16,780 bases of DNA from Bog-159 sp035541265 (GCA_035541265.1 DATKNQ010000142.1:1-16780), one strand, 5' to 3'; shown: positions 1 through 7,654, counted from the stretch's first letter. Numbers and translations are program-made. The notes: a model not told the origin generated them from the letters alone.

Positions 1-43
1 CTGCGCCCAAGGCAGGTGCGCTACCAGGCTGCGCTACGCCCCG
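1..43 (-). tRNA. tRNA-Pro (anticodon UGG), 3' part cut by window edge
   Basis: Read on the minus strand from position 43, the sequence gives an acceptor arm beginning CGGGGCG, then TA, a D arm with GCGC pairing around AGCCTGGTA, and an anticodon stem CCTGC with loop CTTGGGC. Loop positions 34-36 are TGG (plus strand 7-9), which reads proline CCA codons. The 3' strand of the anticodon stem is cut after GCAG at position 1, so the variable, T and acceptor 3' parts lie outside the window. The CGGGGCG start and this D arm are typical of bacterial tRNA-Pro. Upstream, minus-strand TAAAAT (positions 62-67) is a possible -10 box about 18 bases before the mature 5' end, but no good -35 was seen. Confidence 0.9.
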
Positions 44-501
44 ACATGTAAAGCTTCTTTGATTTTAAACCACTTCCAGAATTTGCGATACCACACGGCA
101 GTCAATCGGCTCAAAAACCCTCCGACCGTGACAAAACGCCATCAGTTGACCTTCTCCGTGCCAAAACCTAACTGGCCGCCGGTCCACACGACGTGGCCAC
201 TCAGGGGTGGACGACCTATTCCCTAAAGGCTGCGCGAAACGCACGATCCTCCCCGTGCCCGGGGGAACTTCCGCGTCTCGTTCATCCTGGGTGAAAGATC
301 CTGGCGGCGCGCCACATTAAAGGGCCAAGGGACATTCCTGCCGTCACGAAACTGGCCGTGGTCAAGCTGGAGAACTGACCCTGGTCGTCCGGTCGTCCCT
401 TGCATTCCACCGCTGACACCCGCAGCGCCCCAAGCGGCCGGGAGACAGCCCTCCCGCTGTTACCTGATGCCCCGACAATCACTCCATTTAGGACGGCTGA
501 C
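44..501. other. Gene-free stretch with short AACTGRCC boxes, possible IS21-like end remnant
   Basis: No reading frame here looks coding. It contains repeated short boxes in one orientation: AACTGGCC at 170-177 and 350-357, AACTGACC at 373-380, and a poorer AGTTGACC at 144-151. CAAAAC stands shortly before the first two boxes (about 132 and 162). An 8-base unit GGTCGTCC is repeated in tandem at 383-398. IS21-family elements carry several short terminal repeats of AAACTGGCC/AACTGACC type, so this may be a decayed end or a solo end. No istA or istB remains were recognised between the boxes, and the match could be chance. The right part is the downstream flank of the DUF5995 gene. No clear terminator hairpin with a T run was seen. 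Confidence 0.3.
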
Positions 502-1224
502 TTACGGGACTGGCACCATCAGGGCCTTGCTGATCACGGTCGTGAAGCCATCTAACACATCGACGAAGCTAGCGGCAAGTGACGGAATCGTACGGAGTTG
601 CCAGAGGTGTTCAGCGTTTTGCCAGGCTGACTCCCGGGCAGCGCTCACGTTCCAGGCGGCGAATGTATCCGCCAGATGGGAGACCGGCGGAAGTGTTCCG
701 CCGGGGAGGCGGACGTGCAGTGTCTGTTTTGCGGATTCAATGAGGCTTTCGAGCGTGGAATTGAGTGCAGTGTAGTCGCGATAGTTTGTACCACCGTGAT
801 CCGGGGTTCGACCGGTGATCTGACACGTGGTGACGATGGCTTCAGGCAGGTCGTGATTGATGTGGGCGTTTATGCCTGCCAGCGCGAATTGGATTCGCGC
901 GATTGCGCCCTGGCTGCGGGCGCTGTACAAGTTTTGCCAACAGTTGGAGGTTGGCTGGCTGGAGAGAGAGGATTTGAGGGCAGAGAAGTAGAGACACGCG
1001 AACTGCACGTCGAGTTGGGCAAGCCACTCGGGATCAGCGAATCCACCACCTGCGACCCGTGCTTCGACTGCCTGCGTCACCTGCAAATACAGCCAGTTGA
1101 ACCATTTCAGGCCATCCCCGTCGATACAAGTGGCGTCGATGGTCCGGAGGATTTGGAGGACCTCCGCGATAGATCGGGGAACGGCCTGGACAGCGGAGAG
1201 GAGGGTCGCGTCGTAGGCGAACAT
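502..1224 (-). CDS. DUF5995 family protein
   Basis: A 240-residue protein of unknown function that matches my memory of the DUF5995 family along most of its length. The marks are WFNWLYLQVT near residues 41-50, FADPEWLAQLDVQF near 62-75, and the strongest block, QFALAGINAHINHDLPEA, near 112-129. Its two histidines and an aspartate could bind a metal, but that is inference. No signal peptide or membrane segment is visible, so it is probably cytoplasmic. The ATG at 1224 was chosen; an in-frame TTG lies two codons upstream at 1230, and neither has a strong ribosome binding site (a GGGAT lies about 10 bases before the ATG). It follows the oxidoreductase gene by about 75 bases on the same strand and may be co-transcribed with it. 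Family members occur as stand-alone genes in soil bacteria, and no reaction is known to me. Confidence 0.8.
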   Translation of the reverse strand: MFAYDATLLSAVQAVPRSIAEVLQILRTIDATCIDGDGLKWFNWLYLQVTQAVEARVAGGGFADPEWLAQLDVQFACLYFSALKSSLSSQPTSNCWQNLYSARSQGAIARIQFALAGINAHINHDLPEAIVTTCQITGRTPDHGGTNYRDYTALNSTLESLIESAKQTLHVRLPGGTLPPVSHLADTFAAWNVSAARESAWQNAEHLWQLRTIPSLAASFVDVLDGFTTVISKALMVPVP

Positions 1225-1299
1225 GGCCAATTGTATCCCAGCGGTGCGGCGGTTTGGCGGACCGCCGGCAAGATTGAGCTGCGCCTGCGGCGCTCCAGT

Positions 1300-2514
1300 T
1301 CATACGATCTCTTCGCGGTCCCTATCCCATTTGACCGCGCGCCCCATGCGATAAGACTCGAGGGCCATCCGGCAGGCGATCGCGGAACGATACCCCAGCT
1401 CGAAGGGGCAGTTGGGCGGTTTGCGGCTGCGCACACAGTCGAAGAAGTTGTTCATGTGCATCTGGGTGAGATGCTCATCGGAAATCCCCGCGCTCCGCTT
1501 CGGGGCGGCATGATCTTCGCCTCTACCTTGCTGCTCGTATGTGACGCTTTCGTCCTCGAAGCGGGTGACCGTACCCTTGTTGCCAAGCAGTTCGTCGGTG
1601 TTCTCTCCGTAGTATCGGTTGCCGAACATCGAATTCCAACTGAAGAGCAGGGTACCGTGATCCATGGCTACATCGTAAGTGTCCGGGACCTCCATCTCCG
1701 GGCAGAGATAGTTGCCTGCGCCCATCGTCACAGTGCGGGGGATATCCAGATCCATCATCTTGTACCAGAAGATGACCTGGTGCACCATATTCTCGAATAC
1801 GTTTCCGCCGGAATAGTCCCAGAAAAAGCGCCAGTTCATATAACGGTTCGGATCGAATTCGTAATGCGGCCGGTCTCCTTGCCAGGCGATCCAATCGACA
1901 TGCTCCTGGTCGCAGTCGGACGGGATCGGGCGTTTCCACCCGCCGTCGTGCGAGTTTCGGTAATGATGGGTGTGGATGGCGGTGATCGTACCCATGCGGG
2001 CGGGTGTCTGAAACTCGCGCACCTGGGCAACGGCGGGGCCACTGGTGGCCTGCGAACCTACCTGCACGACACGGTTGGACCCCGTATAAGCGTGTTTCAT
2101 CCGCCGGGCGTGCTCCGGGTTGAACGCCATGGTTTTCTCGACGTACACATCTTTGCCAGCCTCGATAGCCGCCACGAAGATTGGGGCGTGCTGATGATGC
2201 GGGGCCGCAATCAGAACCGCGTCGATCGATTTGTCATCCAGCAGGCGGCGGTACTCCTTATAGGTCGCCGCGTTCGGTGCCAGACTCTTGGCGTGCTCCA
2301 GCCGGCGCGTGTACACATCGGCGACGGCCACGACCTCGGCATTCGGGCAATTCAACGCCGCCCGGAAAATCTGCGTGCCGCGGTCGCCAGCTCCGACCAG
2401 CCCGAACCGGACGCGATCACTGACTCTCCGCGCGCCGGACGCTGCAGCGGCGAGGCTGGCAGCCGAAACGGCCCCTTCAGCCAACCGGGTAACAAATTCG
2501 CGGCGTGTGCTCAC
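1300..2514 (-). CDS. Tat-exported Gfo/Idh/MocA family NAD(P)-dependent oxidoreductase
   Basis: Probably oxidises or reduces a sugar, sugar acid or cyclitol with a tightly bound NAD(P). The 404-residue protein starts with STRREF (residues 2-7), followed by an alanine-rich stretch to about residue 28, which is a twin-arginine signal. A Rossmann fold begins at RFGLVGAGDRG (36-46). The family EKP-like motif appears as VEKT (125-128). HTHHYRN (181-187) and NMVHQ (242-246) lie in the C-terminal substrate domain, where family members keep the catalytic histidine or aspartate. The start is GTG at 2514: GGAGG stands five bases before it, whereas the upstream in-frame ATGs at 2535 and 2526 have no such site and would push the RR motif inward. 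Tat export lets the enzyme fold with its cofactor before reaching the periplasm. Secreted members of this kind are common in Acidobacteria and Planctomycetes. Substrate unknown. Confidence 0.9.
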   Translation of the reverse strand: MSTRREFVTRLAEGAVSAASLAAAASGARRVSDRVRFGLVGAGDRGTQIFRAALNCPNAEVVAVADVYTRRLEHAKSLAPNAATYKEYRRLLDDKSIDAVLIAAPHHQHAPIFVAAIEAGKDVYVEKTMAFNPEHARRMKHAYTGSNRVVQVGSQATSGPAVAQVREFQTPARMGTITAIHTHHYRNSHDGGWKRPIPSDCDQEHVDWIAWQGDRPHYEFDPNRYMNWRFFWDYSGGNVFENMVHQVIFWYKMMDLDIPRTVTMGAGNYLCPEMEVPDTYDVAMDHGTLLFSWNSMFGNRYYGENTDELLGNKGTVTRFEDESVTYEQQGRGEDHAAPKRSAGISDEHLTQMHMNNFFDCVRSRKPPNCPFELGYRSAIACRMALESYRMGRAVKWDRDREEIV

Positions 2515-2684
2515 ATTTGCCTCCATTCCTTTCATTCACCATAGCGCATTGGCAAAGAACCTCGCGCGCATCAACCCAAATCGACGGCGCCCGATCGCTC
2601 TCCGTGCGCACTCCGGAGAGATCTGCCGCGTGTCTCCAACCTCAAGTCCGCACCCGCAATCCCGGCAGGCGTGGCCGCTGCTCT

Positions 2685-2940
2685 CATCGCTCACGAACGC
2701 CTATGTGCTAACGACGCAGGCAGAATCTGTCGTCCGATCCGCGGCAGGCGCGGGCATCAACCAGACCATCGACACGCCGCATGAATGGGCCAGGGTGGCA
2801 AAGGATACGGTCTCGCCGGCTCCACCGCGCTCGCTGCGGACAATCGTTATTTCCGGTTGGGCGAGACGTCCTTCCGGCCGCGATTCAGGAGCCCTGCGGC
2901 CCGCGCGAGGATCCGGCCATCATGACTTGCCCGTGGAGCG
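2685..2940 (+). pseudogene. Frameshifted relic of a small conserved protein (acidobacterial type)
   Basis: One forward frame from about 2695 reads NAYVLTTQ, then SAAGAGINQTIDTPHEW, ending near 2788. One base further on, a second forward frame reads QGGKGYGLAGS and then NRYFRLGETSFRPRF, up to about 2890. Joined by a one-base shift these give the order AGxxQxxDTPxEWGQGxxGYG...DxRYFRxGExxFxxR. I recall this from a family of roughly 200-residue proteins common in Acidobacteria, often with a signal peptide and no known role. The middle of the family appears shortened, and a TGA follows in the second frame around 2922. No start codon, ribosome site or intact 5' part was found. The rest of 2515-3055 shows only shadow frames; a small inverted repeat GCGTG-CAAAA-CACGC sits at 3001-3015 without a T run. 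The identity rests on memory of the motif, so it is tentative. Confidence 0.42.
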
Positions 2941-3055
2941 GTCGCGATTCAGACAATCGGCGAAATACAGGCTCCCGTGACTGGATCGACCGCGCCATTC
3001 GCGTGCAAAACACGCGGCCCGCTTGTGCGGAAAGACAGGCGCCACGCGGCGGGGG

Positions 3056-3784
3056 TCAGATCTGCAGGCTGAAGGACTCGCCCAGATAGACGCGCTTCAC
3101 TTCCGGATCGCGCGCCAGCGCCTCCGGGCTGCCGGCGCGGAAGATGCGCCCGTTGTCGATGATGTAGGCCCGGTCGGTCACCATCAGCGTTTCGCGCACG
3201 TTGTGGTCGGTGACCAGGATCCCGATGCCCGAGCGCTTCAACTCGAAGATGATGCGCTGCAGTTCCAGCACCTGGATCGGGTCGATGCCTGAAAACGGCT
3301 CGTCCAGCAGCAGGAAGCTCGGGCTGATCACCAGCGAACGGGCAATCTCGACGCGCCGCCGCTCGCCGCCGGAAAGCATGTACCCCTGGCTGCGGCGCAC
3401 TCTATCGAGGCCCAGCTGCTCGATCAGCCGGTCGAGCGTCTGGTGGCGTTGCTGGTTCCGCAGCGGTAGCGTTTCGAGAATCGCCATCAGGTTCTCTTCC
3501 ACCGTCAGCTTGCGAAACACACTGGCTTCCTGCGGCAGATAACTGATGCCGCGCCGCGCGCGCTGGTACATGGCCAGCGGGGTGATGTCCGCGTCGTCCA
3601 CCAGGATGCAACCGGAATCCGGGCTGATCAGCCCCACGATCATGTAGAAGGACGTCGTCTTGCCCGCGCCGTTGGGACCCAGCAGCCCGACCACTTCGCC
3701 CTGGTCCACGCTCAGCGTTACGCCGTCCACCACCTTGCGCCCGCGATACGCCTTCGAAATTTCCCGGGTTTCCAGTTTGCTCAT
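3056..3784 (-). CDS. lptB: LPS export ABC transporter ATP-binding protein LptB
   Basis: The ATPase of the LptB2FG complex, which extracts lipopolysaccharide from the inner membrane and pushes it along the Lpt bridge. At 242 residues it has the usual LptB length. All ABC motifs are present: Walker A GPNGAGKTT (36-44), Q-loop PQEASVF (84-90), signature LSGGE (137-141), Walker B FLLLDEPFSGIDP (157-169) and the H-loop histidine in TDHN (H194). The long PQEASVFRKLTVEEN stretch is typical of LptB rather than of amino acid transporter ATPases. Its ATG (3784) overlaps the stop of the upstream lptCA gene as ATGA, which implies translational coupling. LptF and LptG are not in the window. No terminator was recognised after its stop. 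Confidence 0.95.
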   Translation of the reverse strand: MSKLETREISKAYRGRKVVDGVTLSVDQGEVVGLLGPNGAGKTTSFYMIVGLISPDSGCILVDDADITPLAMYQRARRGISYLPQEASVFRKLTVEENLMAILETLPLRNQQRHQTLDRLIEQLGLDRVRRSQGYMLSGGERRRVEIARSLVISPSFLLLDEPFSGIDPIQVLELQRIIFELKRSGIGILVTDHNVRETLMVTDRAYIIDNGRIFRAGSPEALARDPEVKRVYLGESFSLQI

Positions 3785-6081
3785 TGATGTTTGCGGACGA
3801 TATGGCTGAGCGCCGGACTGGCCACCGAGCCATTCACCAGCAACCGGTCATCGTCGGAGTAGTAGATCAACTCCGTGCCGCGGGTGTTTCCGCGCACGTT
3901 GTCGCGCATCTGCGGATTGCCGCCGCGCAGCACAATCTTGTCTTCATCCGTGTAGTACTCGGCGTGCTCGCTCGAGCCGGTCTTCGTGCGCAGCGGCCCT
4001 TTCTGAATAATCTCCACGCCGCCGTCGGCGAAAGCTTTTTCCAGGCGGCTGTCGGCACTTTGTTCGGCCAGCCAGGCGCGCAGATTAACAGCTTTCATTT
4101 GCAATCCCTCGCGGCTCAGCACGACACCGCCCGAGTAGTGCGCCAGGCGGTCCTGATCGGTATAAACCATATGCGGCGCTTTGACCACTGTGAATACGGC
4201 GGGAGCCGTGCCGGCGGATTTGGCCGGAGCCGGCGCAGCGCTATCTTTCTTGTCTTCCTCGCGCGACTGCGTGATGACGTGCCCGTCGGCCACGATCGAG
4301 CGCTTGTCGCGGTCGATCTCCACGTGGTCCGCCTGAATGCGGTTGGCGCCTTGCCACAGCACCGCATCGCCGTCGTACTTCACCAGGCGGTTGTGATTGG
4401 CGGAGGTCATGGCGCGCGCCACGGCTTGCAGCGGTTCGTCGTTTGAGAGCATCGCCGAGTCGCTCTTCTTCTTTTCCTGATCCGGCATCCGGCTGGAATT
4501 GACGTGTCCCACGGCGTTGAAGTTGCCGTTCTTTTCATCCAGCACGATATGATCGGCCGTCGTATTCTCGGTGCGGTCCCACATGCGCGCGTGCTGATCC
4601 AGCGTGATGCGATTATCTGCCTGTTCCAGAATGGCGCGCTCCGCCCGCGCTTTCCGGTCGCCGGCCTCGTAGGAAAAATCGCCCCACTGCTCCATGCGCG
4701 TCAACTGGCTGGTCTTCGGATCGAATGCCGCGCTCACGTTCTTGCTGGCCGTCACGGCCGCCGGGCGCTTCTTGGCGGCTTCCTCGGGAGTCGGATCGCT
4801 CTCCGTTTTGCAATTCACCGCGGTGAACGATTGCACGCGATTCTGCGCCCCATAAGCGATCCACATGCGATCGCCGAAGAACTTGCGATGCCGCTGCCCG
4901 GCGTGATTGGGAAAGAACTCCAACTGGCTGGGCGCCTGAGTTTCCAGGTTCGCGAGCTCCCGCCCGCCGGGCCGCATCTTCATCTGGATAATCTCGCTAC
5001 GCAGCACGCGCGTCTCTGCCGGATCGTGGCCGGACGGCAGGACGGCTCCGGGCGCGGGCTTCGATTCCAGGTACCCATGCCCGCTCACCAGCGCGTCCGT
5101 GAGCGTGCTCTGGTCGTTGTAGTCGGCGAAATGCAGTTCCACGCGATTGCCGGTCGCCGTCACTTGCGAACCCTCCGACGTGGAAACCAGCTGCGCGTTC
5201 CCTTCACCGATGATCTTTTCAACCTCGCCGTCGTCGCCGTAATCCACCGTCAGATGATCGGCGCCATACTGCAGCTTGCGATTGGGGTAAGCATCCGTGC
5301 CGTGCGCGTGCTGCGCGTCCACATGATGGATCTTGCCGTCCTCCAGCGCAATCGAAGTATCGGCCGCTTCCACCTCGGTATGGTCGCGCGTCATCTTGGC
5401 CCACGGGCTCAGCCAGATTCCCGCCGCGTTTTCGCGGTAGATCACCTGCCCGGCCTCGATGTGGATCGGCTTGGCGTGCGGCCCCGGCGGATTCCACTGT
5501 AGTTCGGCCTGGCGGTTCATGAACAGCTCGCGCGTTCCCGGATCGTACGATGTGCCCATCGCCCGGCCGTCGCCATTCTCAAACTCGAACGTGGTCAGAC
5601 GATCCGTCGACGCTTTGCCTGTGCCGCTATCGAAAGTGACTCCCGACGAGCGAATCGAAACCAGCTTATGCTTGGGCTCCCCGTCGTTGGGCACCGCCAG
5701 CGTGATCAGCACCTCGCCGTCGGAGTAGAGGCGTTTGTCACCCTGGTTATATTGCGCGCGCGCGCAGTGCACCACATCGTGTGTGTCGCCATGCATGGAA
5801 GGAAGTTGTAACTCGACGTGTTCCAGCTCAACCTGGTTCTTATCCTTCACCTGCCGGGCGTCCTTGGCGGTAATGCGGCAAACCGTGCGGCCTTCGGCGG
5901 ACGTCTGGATCCAACTCCAATCCTGCGCCGCTGAACTTAGTTCCGCGGCCAGAGCCTCCGGCTTGGCCGGAGCTTTCTCCCGTAACTCTTTGTTTTGAAT
6001 GCGATACGTCGCGGTCACGCCGGCAACGATTACGATGATGGCGACCGGGATGATCCAGATAAACCAACGTGCGCCGCGCAT
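3781..6081 (-). CDS. LptC-LptA (OstA-like) fusion protein, LPS transport bridge
   Basis: A 766-residue protein expected to span from the inner membrane into the periplasm as part of the LPS bridge. Residues 7-25 form one membrane helix with a short positively charged N-terminus, followed by an LptC-like region to about residue 190. The remainder is a long series of beta-rich OstA/LptA-type repeats, with recurring phrases such as HIEAGQVIY, GADHLTVDY, RIQADHVEID, APHMVYTD and SSEHAEYYTDEDKIVLRG, the last near the C-terminus. Ordinary LptC and LptA are each about 190 residues, so this protein carries several extra repeat units and could form a longer bridge in one chain. Acidobacterial genomes often fuse these parts, as I recall. 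An acidic and lysine-rich stretch (KKSDS, SREEDKKDSAAPAPAKSAG) may be a flexible linker. The start is the ATG at 6081 with AAGAG seven bases upstream. It overlaps lptB by 4 bases. Confidence 0.85.
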   Translation of the reverse strand: MRGARWFIWIIPVAIIVIVAGVTATYRIQNKELREKAPAKPEALAAELSSAAQDWSWIQTSAEGRTVCRITAKDARQVKDKNQVELEHVELQLPSMHGDTHDVVHCARAQYNQGDKRLYSDGEVLITLAVPNDGEPKHKLVSIRSSGVTFDSGTGKASTDRLTTFEFENGDGRAMGTSYDPGTRELFMNRQAELQWNPPGPHAKPIHIEAGQVIYRENAAGIWLSPWAKMTRDHTEVEAADTSIALEDGKIHHVDAQHAHGTDAYPNRKLQYGADHLTVDYGDDGEVEKIIGEGNAQLVSTSEGSQVTATGNRVELHFADYNDQSTLTDALVSGHGYLESKPAPGAVLPSGHDPAETRVLRSEIIQMKMRPGGRELANLETQAPSQLEFFPNHAGQRHRKFFGDRMWIAYGAQNRVQSFTAVNCKTESDPTPEEAAKKRPAAVTASKNVSAAFDPKTSQLTRMEQWGDFSYEAGDRKARAERAILEQADNRITLDQHARMWDRTENTTADHIVLDEKNGNFNAVGHVNSSRMPDQEKKKSDSAMLSNDEPLQAVARAMTSANHNRLVKYDGDAVLWQGANRIQADHVEIDRDKRSIVADGHVITQSREEDKKDSAAPAPAKSAGTAPAVFTVVKAPHMVYTDQDRLAHYSGGVVLSREGLQMKAVNLRAWLAEQSADSRLEKAFADGGVEIIQKGPLRTKTGSSEHAEYYTDEDKIVLRGGNPQMRDNVRGNTRGTELIYYSDDDRLLVNGSVASPALSHIVRKHQ

Positions 6082-6092
6082 CTGATGCTCTT

Positions 6093-6102
6093 ATTGTAGC
6101 AA
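6093..6102 (-). promoter_or_regulatory. Possible extended -10 promoter for lptCA-lptB
   Basis: On the minus strand TTGCTACAAT includes the extended -10 form TG-N-TACAAT (hexamer at 6093-6098). No good -35 lies 16-18 bases upstream (TGGGAG is the best candidate). The box ends only 11 bases before the ATG at 6081, so a transcript from it would have a leader of only a few bases. The lptCA gene could also be read from the sigma-factor unit upstream, 74 bases away on the same strand. Confidence 0.3.
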
Positions 6103-6110
6103 CGCCGTGG

Positions 6111-6142
6111 GTAGGCTCCCAGCCTGCGGCAGGCCCTCGGCC
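6111..6142. repeat. Small hairpin-rich intergenic palindromes, REP-like
   Basis: Between the 271-residue gene and lptCA three nested inverted repeats overlap: GTAGGCT-CCC-AGCCTGC (6111-6127, one G-T pair), GCCTG-CGG-CAGGC (6122-6134) and GGCC-CTC-GGCC (6132-6142). There is no T run on either strand, so an intrinsic terminator is unlikely, although on the minus strand the stem follows the 6156 stop by about 15 bases and could slow polymerase or protect the mRNA end. The GGCTCCCAGCCTGC phrase resembles short palindromes dispersed between genes in related genomes, as far as I recall; only one copy occurs in this window. Confidence 0.4.
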
Positions 6143-6155
6143 CGCCTGAAGCATC

Positions 6156-6971
6156 TCAGTAGTCCGACCCGTTGCCTGCCGCGCCGCCGATCGATCCGGA
6201 GCCGGATGGCGTACTCCCCAAATCCACCTGCAGCATGGTGATGCTGCGCTCGTTGTCCGTGATGATGAACTCGGCCAGCCGGACAATTCCGAAGCCCGGC
6301 ACGCGAATCACGTGGCCCACCGGCCGCAATTCCTTGGGCAGGCCGGCAACTTCGCGGACCAGCGAGCAGGCGATCACGCCGCGCGATTCCTCGATGCGCG
6401 GAGCCTGCGGCCCTAGGCACGGAAAGTACTTGCGCAAACCGGCGGGCACATCGTTCCGCCCGGTGAGCGTGAGCCTGTCGAACTCATCGCGGAAGCCTTC
6501 CTGGTTGTCGCGATAGGCCGCGCGCAGTTTCGTGGCATTGTCCAGGCGGTCGAACGTGCAGGTGGCCAGATCCAGATCCACGCGGAAGCCCGCGATGCGC
6601 AGGTTCTCGAAATAGGAGCCCAGCGGCGTGATCGAGTGGCCCAGCGCGGGATCTTCGGGATGCGACGAAGCGATGCGCGCCACCACCCGGTCGGCCGTCA
6701 CCATATTGAGAATGTTCAGGCCATTGATGGTCACCGTCGCCACGGCGTCGAACGATCGATCCTTCGGGCTGAAGTTTCCCGCCACCGCCGCCTGCGCGGA
6801 CTCGAACGAAAAGATGCCGTGAAAATCAAAACGCTCGGCGCGCGCCGTGCCGAAACCTCCCGACTCCGGCAAGGCAATCGAGGCCTGGATCGGAAGGATC
6901 TCATCGAAAGGGTGCGTGATGTGGCCCGAAACGCCCGTCGTGAAAGCGTGGTAGCGAAAACGCTCGATCAT
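6156..6971 (-). CDS. Unknown protein, third gene of the sigma/anti-sigma unit
   Basis: A 271-residue protein I cannot assign. It has no signal peptide or membrane helix at its N-terminus (MIERFRYHAFTTGVSGH), so it is probably cytoplasmic unless exported by another route. It appears beta-rich. The sequence VTADRVVARI (91-100), then SYFENLRIAGFRV (119-131), then IRVPGFGIVRLAEF (222-235) recalls the core order of choice-of-anchor P type bacterial surface proteins (VTAD, F-NL-v-G, PG-G-v-L-E). This is a weak resemblance from memory. The C-terminus is a glycine/serine-rich tail (252-271). The start at 6971 has a perfect AGGAGG only three bases before the ATG. It follows the anti-sigma gene by 11 bases, so it is almost certainly in the same transcript. 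It may be the target or a signal-related product of the sigma pair. Confidence 0.7.
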   Translation of the reverse strand: MIERFRYHAFTTGVSGHITHPFDEILPIQASIALPESGGFGTARAERFDFHGIFSFESAQAAVAGNFSPKDRSFDAVATVTINGLNILNMVTADRVVARIASSHPEDPALGHSITPLGSYFENLRIAGFRVDLDLATCTFDRLDNATKLRAAYRDNQEGFRDEFDRLTLTGRNDVPAGLRKYFPCLGPQAPRIEESRGVIACSLVREVAGLPKELRPVGHVIRVPGFGIVRLAEFIITDNERSITMLQVDLGSTPSGSGSIGGAAGNGSDY

Positions 6972-6982
6972 ATGCCTCCTGA

Positions 6983-7654
6983 TTATTTGACGACTTCAAA
7001 GTGATAGCGCGCGAGGTCGGCTCCCGCCTGGGAGCCTTCCAGGCCGCGCACGATCAGCGTGTACTCTCCTGGACCCATCACGCCGGCCGGAACAAGGACG
7101 CTCAACGGTTCGCCCTGCGGAGGCGCGGCATGGTCCACCGAGAAGCGCACCCGCCCCGCGCTGTCTTCAAAATCGCAGCGGTAGCGCGGAGACGAGTCTT
7201 CGAGCAGATCCACACTCAGCGCGAAATGCGTCGCGCCCGCCGGGACACGCACCTGGTTGAACGGCCCGCGGGCGGACTTCAAATCGTAGACCAGCAGCGA
7301 CTCCGGGCGGTTGGCACGCGCCAGCTCGCGCGCCTGGTAGCCCGTCACGAACGCCAGAACTACCGCGGCAAAGGCAGGTGCGGCAAATAGCGGCTGCTTC
7401 CACCATGGCGCGAACCGGCGCGTACGCTCGGGCTTCGCCGCCCTGTCCTTCTCCGGAGCGGCCGGCTGGCGCGCGTCTGCGCGCACGGGCAGCGCGCGCA
7501 GATTCTCTACCAGCAGCGCGCCGGAGGACAGGTCCTCAGAACACGCTGTGCATTCGAAAAAATGCTGCTCAAAAGCCTCCGCCTCCGGTTCACTCATCTC
7601 GCCCAGCAGATACCGCTCGACGGCGTGGCCGCTGACCGCCTCAGAATGGTCCAT
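6983..7654 (-). CDS. Zinc-finger (zf-HC2) membrane-spanning anti-sigma factor
   Basis: Expected to bind and silence the ECF sigma factor encoded just upstream. The 223-residue protein has an N-terminal anti-sigma zinc-finger with H10-x20-H31-x3-C35-x2-C38 (the local motif is EQHFFECTAC). A Pro/Lys/Arg-rich linker leads to one membrane helix near residues 87-106, so the N-terminus faces the cytoplasm. The outer part (about 110-223) looks like a beta-sandwich sensor, with phrases such as VPAGATHFALSVDL, RVRFSVDH and GPGEYTLIVRGL. No regulated-proteolysis site can be assigned from sequence alone. It lies 43 bases after the sigma gene. The ATG at 7654 has GGGA eight bases upstream. Confidence 0.88.
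   Translation of the reverse strand: MDHSEAVSGHAVERYLLGEMSEPEAEAFEQHFFECTACSEDLSSGALLVENLRALPVRADARQPAAPEKDRAAKPERTRRFAPWWKQPLFAAPAFAAVVLAFVTGYQARELARANRPESLLVYDLKSARGPFNQVRVPAGATHFALSVDLLEDSSPRYRCDFEDSAGRVRFSVDHAAPPQGEPLSVLVPAGVMGPGEYTLIVRGLEGSQAGADLARYHFEVVK

Noticed and set aside
383..398. Tandem GGTCGTCC repeat as a CRISPR or binding array
   Set aside because: Only two 8-base units with no spacers; chance is likely in GC-rich DNA.
676..2544. A 622-residue forward open frame
   Set aside because: It is the antisense shadow of the DUF5995 and oxidoreductase genes, whose protein families are clear; its product has low complexity and no recognisable domain.
2288..2980. A 230-residue forward frame taken as an intact gene
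   Set aside because: Its start lies inside the oxidoreductase gene on the opposite strand, and only a short part (about 2695-2788) shows family resemblance before the frame is lost, so a relic is the better reading.
3001..3015. GCGTG-CAAAA-CACGC as a terminator for lptB
   Set aside because: Five-base stem without a following T run; too weak to call.
4504..5502. A 332-residue forward open frame opposite the LptC-LptA fusion
   Set aside because: High GC keeps the opposite strand open; the minus-strand gene has coherent repeats and an ATGA overlap with lptB.
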